Part shown: positions 57,339 through 64,000 of the stretch, piece after piece
Layout of the letters: the number at the start of each line of letters is the position of its first letter
Position numbering within the stretch: the first letter of the stretch is position 1
Assembly: GCA_030544685.1 (NCBI GenBank)
Contig: CP086683.1
Coordinates: forward strand, 2,170,001-2,234,000
Length of the DNA stretch: 64,000 nucleotides
Direction: 5' to 3'
Origin: Pseudomonas sp. B21_DOA
Lineage (GTDB): Bacteria > Pseudomonadota > Gammaproteobacteria > Pseudomonadales > Pseudomonadaceae
Made by a program: the position numbers and the translations under genes
The notes under the pieces: model-generated
Seen by the model: only the letters and a program-made list of their open reading frames with translations
Told to the model about the DNA's origin: nothing
Database searches by the model: none

Positions 57339-58537
57339 TCACTTCTGGCGGGTGATGAAGTCGCGAATACGTTCGGCGGCTTCAACGCACTCAGCCAGCG
57401 GCGCAACCAGCGCCATGCGTACCCGGCCGGCCCCGGGTTGACGCCATCGACATCGCGAGACAGGTACGAGCCCGGCACAACGGTCACATGCTCCTGCTCG
57501 AACAGATCACGGCAGAACGCCGCGTCATCGCCTTTTACATTCGGCCACAGATAGAAGCTGCCATCCGGGCGCTGTACGTCCAGCACCGGGCTGAGGATGT
57601 TCAGCACCGCATCGAACTTCTCGCGATACAGCGCACGGTTGGCGCGCACATGCACTTCGTCATTCCACGCGGCAACGCTGGCCAGTTGAGTCTGTACCGG
57701 CATCGCGCAGCCGTGGTAAGTGCGATAGAGCAGGAAACCCTTGAGGATGTCGGCATCGCCGGCAACGAAGCCTGAACGCAGGCCCGGCAGGTTGGAGCGC
57801 TTGGACAGACTGTGGAAGACCACGCAGCGCTTGAAGTCATTGCGACCCAGTTCGACGCAGGCGCTGAGCAGGCCCGGCGGTGGGGTTTGCTCGTCGAAGT
57901 ACAGTTCGCTGTAACACTCGTCGGCGGCAATCACGAAGTCGTACTGATCAGCCAGGGCGATCAGCTTCTTCAGGGTCTCGACCGGAATCAGCGCGCCGGT
58001 CGGATTGCCCGGCGAGCACAGGAACAGAATCTGGCAGCGCTGCCAGATCTGCGGCGCTACCGCGTCGAAGTCCGGGTTGAAGCCGTTTTCATCCAGGCAT
58101 GGCAGGTAATGCGGCTTGGCCCCGGCGAGGAACGCCGCGCCTTCGTAGATCTGATAGAACGGGTTGGGGCTGACCACCAGCGCATCGTCGCCACGATTGA
58201 CCACGGTCTGGGTGAAGGCGAACAGCGCTTCACGGGTGCCGTTGACCGGCAGCACATTGCGCGCCGGATCGATCCAGCCGTTCGGCACACCGAAGCGCCG
58301 CTCGCACCAGCCGGCGATGGCTTCGCGCAGAGCCGGAATGCCGAGAGTGGTCGGATACACGGCCATCTGATCCAGATTATTCGCCAGCGCTTCGGCGACA
58401 AAACCCGGCGAACGGTGTTTCGGCTCGCCGATCGACAGGGCGATCGGGCGTTTGTCCGGGTTCGGCGTAACACTGCCGAGCAGGGCACGGAGTTTTTCGA
58501 ACGGGTACGGCTGGAGCTGGTTCAGAGCGTTGTTCAT
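57339..58537 (-). CDS. dapC: DapC, succinyl-diaminopimelate aminotransferase (one apparent frameshift)
   Basis: A PLP fold type I aminotransferase that converts N-succinyl-2-amino-6-ketopimelate. Features are LSIGEPKHRSPGFV, NGTREALFAFTQ, LFLCSPGNPTGALIP, and the PLP-binding Lys in FHSLSKRSNLPGLRSGF. Near 57433 a missing G in the GGGG run shifts the frame and misreads the end; corrected, the C terminus is GRVRMALVAPLAECVEAAERI and the protein has 399 residues. Start at ATG 58537. Confidence 0.92.
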
Positions 58538-58568
58538 GGGGGCCTCTTTTAAATGCTCAAGAGCTTTC

Positions 58569-58699
58569 TGTGGCGAGGGATTTATCCCCGTTGGGCTGCG
58601 CAGCGGCCGCAAAACCATTCACTGCGGTTCAACTGAATGTCCGCATACACAGGTTTTACGACTGCTTCGCAGCCGAACGGGGATAAATCCCTCGCCACA
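58569..58699. repeat. Long palindromic repeat (GTGGCGAGGGATTTATCCCC family)
   Basis: TGTGGCGAGGGATTTATCCC and its reverse complement bound a 131-base element with a second inner stem (CTGCGCAGC ... GCTTCGCAGC). A third repeat family, distinct from the GTGGGAGCG REPs and the 20468 element. Between dapC and glnD. Confidence 0.88.
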
Positions 58700-58756
58700 G
58701 GGATTGTATGTACCGGAGGAAAGCATGGGCTGCATTCACAGGGATAAACGGGTGAT

Positions 58757-61456
58757 TCAGATACTGATCCGCGAAAGTTTGATATCCGGTTCCTGATTGA
58801 CGCTCAGCTGTTCGACGATCGCATCCTGCAAGCGGCTGCACAGCAGCGGATCGGACAGCGGCTGGTTGTGCGCGTCGGTGATGAAGAACACGTCTTCCAC
58901 GCGTTCGCCCAGGGTCGCAATCTTGGCGTTCTGCAGCGACAGGTCGAACTCGAGGAAAATCCCCCGACCCGCGCCAGCAGGCCCGGCCGGTCGGGCGCGG
59001 TCAGCTCCAGCACGGTTACCGGACGCTGGGCATCGTTGTGAATGGTGACCTGCGGCGCAAAGGCAAAATGCTTGAGCTGGCGCGGCACGCGGCGCTGGAT
59101 GATCGTCGGGTAATCGTCCGGGTTGCGCAGAGCTTCGGTCAGACCTTCGCGGATCTGCTTGATCCGCGCCGGGTTGTCGCCGATCGATTCGCCTTCGTTG
59201 TCGAGCACGATGTAGGTGTCGAGGGTGAACTGGCTGCTCGAGGTAATGACCCGGGCGTCGTGAATGTTCAGGTTGAGCTGGTCCATCGCGGCCACGGTCA
59301 CGGCGAAGAAGTCGTGCTGGTCCGGTGCATAAATGAAGATCTGCGTGCCGCCCTCGAACTCGCGCTGGGTGGTTTCCTTGATCAGCACCAGCGGCCCGCC
59401 ATCGACCGGTTGCTGCAGGATCGCATCGCTGTGCCAAGCTACATCGCCGGCGGTATGACGCAGAAAATAGTCATCGCCCAGTTGCGCCCACAGCTGCTCG
59501 ACATCGTCCGGGTCGGTACCGCCGCGCACGAGGATGTCCAGCGCCGCGCTTTGCGTCTGACGGATCTGTTCTTCGCGGTCCACCGGATTTTCCAGACCGC
59601 GGCGCAGGGCCCGTTTGGTTTCGGTGTAGAGCTGGCGCAACAGGCTGGCGCGCCATGAATTCCACAGCGTCGGGTTAGTCGCATTGATGTCGGCCACGGT
59701 CAGCACGTAGAGGTAGTCGAGGCGGGTTTCATCTCCGACCGCCTGGGCGAAATCGTGGATCACCTGTGGGTCGGACAGATCCTTGCGCTGCGCAGTGGTG
59801 GACATCACCAGGTGGTTCTGCACCAGCCAGACGATCAGGCGGCTGTCCCACACCGGCAACTGGTGACGCTGGCAGAACGCTTCGGCATCGACTGCGCCGA
59901 TCTCCGAGTGATCGCCGTGCCGGCCCTTGCCGATGTCGTGGTACAGGCCGGCCATGTAGATCAGTTCAGGCTTGGGCAGTTTGGCCATGAGCTTGGCGGC
60001 CAGCGGAAATTTCTCCGAAACCTGGGTGTACTGCAGTTTGCGCAGGTGCTTGATCAGGTTCAGCGTGTGCGCATCGACCGTATAGATGTGGAACAAGTCG
60101 TGCTGCATCTGCCCGACGATAAAGCCGAACTCCGGCAGATAGCGCCCGAGAATGCCGTAACGGTTCATCCGCCGCAGATTGCGGTGGATGCCGATCTTGC
60201 ACTTGAACAATTCGATGAACAGGCTGGTGTTGCGGATATCGTTGCGGAAGTTGTCGTCGATCAGGTGCCGGTGTTCGCGCAGCAGACGAATGGTGTCGGC
60301 GCGCACCCTTTGATTTCCGGCTGCTGGGCCATCAGCACGAAAATTTCCAGCATGGCGAACGGCGTGCGCCTGAACACGTTGTCATTGCGCGCTTCGATGT
60401 AGCCGTCATGCAGCTGGAAGCGCGAATTGATCGGTTGTGGCGGCGCTTCGTCTTCCGGGGCGAGGATGACTTCCTCGAAGTGCTGGATGATCAGGTCGCT
60501 CAACTGGGCGATGCTCATCACCGTACGAAAGTATTGCTGCATGAAGTTTTCGACCGCCTGTTTGGCGTCGTCACCTTCAAAACCGAGCAGGCCGGCAATG
60601 GTGCGCTGGTGATCGAACAGCAAGCGGTCTTCGGAACGACCGGCGAGCATGTGCAAGGCATAACGCACTTTCCACAGGAATTCCTGCGACGAGGCGAGCA
60701 GGGCGTTTTCGCTTTCGACCAGGAACCCTTCGCCGGCGAGGGCGCGCAGGTTCAGGGTGCCGTACTGACGGCGGGCCACCCACAGAATGGTCTGAATATC
60801 GCGCAGGCCGCCGGGCGAGCCTTTGACGTTCGGTTCAAGGTTGTATTCGGTGTCGTTGTATTTGTGGTGACGTGCTTTTGTTCGGCACGCTTGGCGAGGA
60901 AGAACTCCTTGGCCGGCCACATGTGCGCGGTGCTGGTGACATCGAGCATGCGCTGACGCAGACGCTCGGGGCCGCAGATGGTGCGGCTTTCCATCAGGTT
61001 GGTGACCACGGTCAGGTCGGCGCGGGCTTCTTCTGCGCATTCGTCGACCGAGCGCACGCTCTGGCCGACTTCCAGGCCGATGTCCCACAGCAGGGTCAGA
61101 AAGCGCTCGATGGAATCGCGGAAAACTTCATGGTCAGCGCTGTCGAGCAGGATCAGCAGATCAATGTCGGAGTAAGGGTGCAGCTCGCCGCGACCGTAGC
61201 CGCCCACCGCCACGAGAGCGATGTCGGCGTCTTCGCTCCAGTTGAATTGTTCCCAGGCCTTTTGCAGGATGTTGTCGACGAACCAGGCGCGGTCTTCGAT
61301 GAGGCGGCGGATATCGCGGCCATTGCGAAAACGCGTGTCGAGGACCTCGCGGGCCTGGCGGATCGCCTTCTTGAACGCCGCGATGGGGCTAGCTTTGAGG
61401 GCCAGTTCAGCCTGGAACTGGCCGCGGTCGAAGAGTTCGGGATCCACCTGCGGCAT
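58757..61456 (-). CDS. glnD: GlnD, PII uridylyltransferase/uridylyl-removing enzyme (three apparent frameshifts)
   Basis: GlnD senses glutamine and modifies PII proteins, controlling nitrogen metabolism. The N-terminal nucleotidyltransferase domain has the [19 protein letters not shown] motif; a central HD domain has the metal-binding [16 protein letters not shown]; two ACT domains form the C terminus. Breaks occur near 60877 (T-run on the plus strand), 60307 (CCC) and 58963 (CCCCC); restoring one base at each gives 900 residues, the usual length. The start at 61456 ([14 protein letters not shown]) is conserved; a longer frame reaches 61525. Three errors in one gene fit the window-wide pattern. 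Confidence 0.93.
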
Positions 61457-61496
61457 CGATTGGCTTTCCTTCTGTAGGCTGGGAACGTACTGGGTC

Positions 61497-62279
61497 TCAG
61501 GCCGAGATGCGCGGGATGGTGTCATCGCTGCGCAAGGTGAAGATCTCGTAGCCGGTGTCGGTCACCAGCAGCGTGTGTTCCCACTGGGCCGAAAGCTTGC
61601 GGTCCTTGGTGATTGCGGTCCAGCCGTCGCCGAGTACCTTGGTGTCAGCCTTGCCCTGGTTGATCATCGGCTCGATGGTGAAGGTCATGCCAGCCTTCAG
61701 TTCCATGCCAGTGCCGGCGCGGCCGTAGTGCAGGATCTGCGGTTCTTCGTGGAAGACCTTGCCGATGCCGTGGCCGCAGAACTCACGCACCACCGAGAAG
61801 CCGTTCTTTTCCGCGTGCTTCTGGATCACTTCACCGATATCGCCAAGGCGGCAGCCGGGTTTGACGATCTCGATCGCCTTGTACATGCATTCCTGGGTGA
61901 CTTGCGACAGGCGCTCGGCCCAGACCGGCACTTCGCCGACGTGGAACATGCGGCTGGTGTCGCCGTGGTAGCCGTCCTTGATCACCGTGACGTCGATGTT
62001 CAGCGTGTCGCCGTTTTTCAGCGGCTTGTCATTCGGGATGCCGTGGCAGACCACATGGTTGATCGAGGTGCAGATCGACTTCGGATAGCCTTTGTAGTTG
62101 AGCGGGGCAGGGATGGCCTGCTGCACATTGACGATGTAGTCATGGCAGATCTGGTTGAGCTGATCAGTGGTCACGCCCGGTTTGACATGTTCGGCAATCA
62201 TTTCCAGCACATCGGCGGCCAGTTTACCGGCGACACGCATGCCAGCGATGTCCTCGGGTGTTTTGAGGTTGACGGTCAT
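61497..62279 (-). CDS. map: Methionine aminopeptidase type I
   Basis: The 260-residue enzyme removes the initiator Met. The di-metal site residues are in [33 protein letters not shown], and MTFTIEPMI. Intact and essential. It is transcribed divergently from rpsB across a shared ~370-base region. Confidence 0.96.
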   Translation of the reverse strand: MTVNLKTPEDIAGMRVAGKLAADVLEMIAEHVKPGVTTDQLNQICHDYIVNVQQAIPAPLNYKGYPKSICTSINHVVCHGIPNDKPLKNGDTLNIDVTVIKDGYHGDTSRMFHVGEVPVWAERLSQVTQECMYKAIEIVKPGCRLGDIGEVIQKHAEKNGFSVVREFCGHGIGKVFHEEPQILHYGRAGTGMELKAGMTFTIEPMINQGKADTKVLGDGWTAITKDRKLSAQWEHTLLVTDTGYEIFTLRSDDTIPRISA

Positions 62280-62651
62280 ACAGGCTCTCTCTGCGCTCGG
62301 CGGCGCTTACGGATACGAATTGGGTGGCAAGCGTACATTTTGCGACCCTGAAAAACGCGATTCTACCAGACGGGAGGCGCAAATCCGCGCCTGCATGTCC
62401 GGCTTCTATCTATACAATGGTGCGCATCGAGCCGATTCCAAGGGGCTGCGCCCATGTCCCTGGTGCGAATACAGATTCCGGGTTCCGTTTCTGCGCACCC
62501 TGTGGTATAAAATGCGCCGCTTTCCGGGGATGCCCCGAAAAGCTTAAATCCACACACGTGTCGACACGATGACCTGGGTGCCTTGGGCTTTATGCCTCTG
62601 GTTGGTCATTGGGATACGTGGAGGCCAAACCCGACTTATCAAGGAACTATC
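62280..62651. promoter_or_regulatory. map-rpsB divergent region with rpsB promoter and leader
   Basis: A TATAAA box at 62506-62511 with TTCCGT 17 bases upstream is a plausible rpsB promoter. The leader then contains a small stem CGGGG-ATG-CCCCG (62525-62537) about 115 bases before the start codon. In gammaproteobacteria S2 represses its own rpsB-tsf mRNA, and such leader structures are candidates for that control. The remaining ~220 bases show nothing I can identify. Confidence 0.55.
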
Positions 62652-63388
62652 ATGTCCCAAGTCAACATGCGCGATATGCTGAAGGCCGGTGTGCACTTCG
62701 GTCACCAAACCCGTTACTGGAATCCGAAAATGGGCAAGTACATTTTCGGCGCGCGTAACAAGATTCACATCATCAACCTTGAAAAACCCTGCCAATGTTC
62801 AACGAAGCTCTGACTTTCGTAGAACGTCTGGCCCAGGGCAAAAACAAGATTCTGTTCGTCGGCACCAAGCGTTCCGCTGGCAAGATCGTTGCTGAAGAAG
62901 CAGCACGTTGCGGTTCGCCGTACGTCGATCACCGCTGGTTGGGCGGCATGCTGACCAACTTCAAGACCATTCGTGCTTCCATCAAGCGTCTGCGTGACCT
63001 TGAAGTTCAAGCCGAAGACGGTACTTTCGCCAAGCTGACCAAGAAAGAAGCGCTGATGCGTTCCCGTGATCTTGAGAAGCTGGATCGTTCGCTGGGCGGC
63101 ATCAAGGACATGGGTGGTCTGCCGGACGCACTGTTCGTGATCGACGTTGACCACGAGCGCATCGCGATCACCGAAGCCAACAAGCTGGGCATCCCGGTCA
63201 TCGGCGTTGTCGATACCAACAGCAGCCCGGAAGGCGTTGACTACATCATCCCAGGCAACGATGACGCCATTCGCGCTATCCAGCTGTACATGGGTTCGAT
63301 GGCTGACGCAGTTATCCGCGGTCGCAACAATGTTGCTGGCGGTACTGTTGAATTCGCAGCTGAAGAAACTCAGGCTGCAGCTGAGTAA
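62652..63388 (+). CDS. rpsB: 30S ribosomal protein S2 (one apparent frameshift)
   Basis: S2 is an essential small-subunit protein. The N terminus ([26 protein letters not shown]) and the later [13 protein letters not shown] and [21 protein letters not shown] are characteristic. The frame breaks at 62782-62786, where an A-run appears one short; corrected it reads [13 protein letters not shown] and gives 245 residues. Because S2 is essential, this is strong evidence of a sequence error. AAGGA precedes the ATG. rpsB and tsf form an operon. Confidence 0.97.
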
Positions 63389-63417
63389 TCGACGCCCCTG
63401 GCGTTGACTCAGTAAGC

Positions 63418-63440
63418 AAAAAGGGGCTTGGCCCCTTTTT
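63418..63440 (+). terminator. Hairpin between rpsB and tsf
   Basis: AAAAGGGGC-TTG-GCCCCTTTT with flanking A and T runs, 30 bases after rpsB. In a co-transcribed pair this would be a partial terminator (attenuator) that adjusts the Tsf:S2 ratio. Confidence 0.85.
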
Positions 63441-63577
63441 GCCACCTCGAAAACCATTTGTCGGCGCCCACGTCTGTATTTGTCATGTGCGGCAGCCAAC
63501 ATGGGTGGTTCGGGAAGAATTGAACGCCCGTTCGATCGGGTGGAATGGTTGAAAACCTATCCAAGAGGAATTTGAAA

Positions 63578-64000
63578 ATGGCAGCAATTACTGCAGCGTT
63601 GGTCAAAGAACTGCGCGAGCGTACCGGCGAAGGCATGATGGATTGCAAGAAAGCCCTGGAAAAGGCTGACGGCGACATCGAAAAAGCCATTGATGACATG
63701 CGTGCTTCGGGCGCCATCAAGGCTGCGAAAAAGCTGGCAACGTTGCCGCTGAAGGCGCAATCGCCATCAAATCGAATGACAAGGCAGCCGTGCTGCTGGA
63801 AGTCAACTCGCAGACCGACTTCCTGGCTCTGCAAGACGACTTCAAGAACTTCGTTGCTGCCAGCGTAGAAAAAGCTTTCGACGAAAAACTGACCGACGCA
63901 GCTCCGCTGATCGCCGCTCAGGAATCGGCTCGTGAAGCTCTGGTTGCCAAAGTCGGCGAGAACGTCAACATCCGTCGTCTGGTACGCGTAGAGGGTGACG
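63578..64000 (+). CDS. tsf: Elongation factor Ts, N-terminal part (one apparent frameshift; truncated by window edge)
   Basis: EF-Ts recycles EF-Tu. The N terminus [27 protein letters not shown] has the family TGxGMMDCK motif, and the corrected continuation [16 protein letters not shown] carries the conserved NSETDFVA-type element. The frame breaks at 63728-63732 (A-run one short). The rest of the gene extends beyond the window. AAGAGGAA precedes the ATG. Confidence 0.95.

Overview
The window is chromosomal DNA of a fluorescent Pseudomonas, most likely the P. fluorescens / P. koreensis side of the genus. Three things point there: the complete wspABCDEFR operon upstream of prfB and lysS; a gene order (lptF-like, ppc, adk, tsaB, rsmJ, mexL/JK-like, plsB, csdA, dapD, dapC, glnD, map, rpsB, tsf) that I recall as closely parallel to P. 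aeruginosa; and many REP elements of the TGTGGGAGCGAGC type between genes. GC content is high, except in the acyltransferase pair at 6030-8210.

Layout. 1-5481 (minus strand) is a type VI secretion tip and effector island: hcp, vgrG, a DUF4123 adaptor and the N-terminal part of an Rhs effector that runs off the left edge. 5482-6029 is a long intergenic space with a perfect 46-bp palindrome and a second hairpin of the same core. 6030-8210 holds two tandem membrane acyltransferases. 8288-16717 is the Wsp surface-sensing operon, which ends in the diguanylate cyclase WspR. 16953-20449 has prfB (with its programmed frameshift), lysS and a TetR regulator. 20642-25435 has a DUF1704 metallopeptidase-like protein, an alpha/beta hydrolase, and an OmpA-like/DUF4398 lipoprotein pair behind a probable AlgU promoter. 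25648-34482 carries ppc, adk, tsaB, several small conserved genes and rsmJ. 34503-39486 is a divergent TetR/RND efflux locus resembling mexL-mexJK. 39487-45751 has a repeat-rich spacer, a Fic protein, a DUF4197 protein, a YbaY-like lipoprotein, plsB and a cold-shock gene. 45842-51058 has rlmA, dapE and the GH17-GT2 glucan synthase ndvB. 51279-62279 has tcdA, sufE-csdA, dapD, an ArsC/YffB-like protein, a Na+/H+ antiporter, dapC, glnD and map. rpsB and the start of tsf close the window.

How the genes work together. Wsp proteins form one receptor-kinase-methylation-cyclase pathway for c-di-GMP. DapD, DapC and DapE are successive enzymes of the succinylase lysine/diaminopimelate route. CsdA, SufE/CsdE and TcdA form the sulfur-transfer/ct6A tRNA module. 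RpsB, Tsf, PrfB, LysS, Map, TsaB, TcdA, RsmJ and RlmA all serve translation.

Quality caveat. At least 26 apparent frameshifts occur in otherwise well-conserved genes, including essential ones (rpsB, tsf, plsB, tsaB, glnD). Nearly all look like one missing base in a short homopolymer, and restoring them gives whole-codon genes of the expected family length. I read them as sequencing or assembly errors, not pseudogenes. The prfB frameshift is the exception: it is a genuine programmed site.
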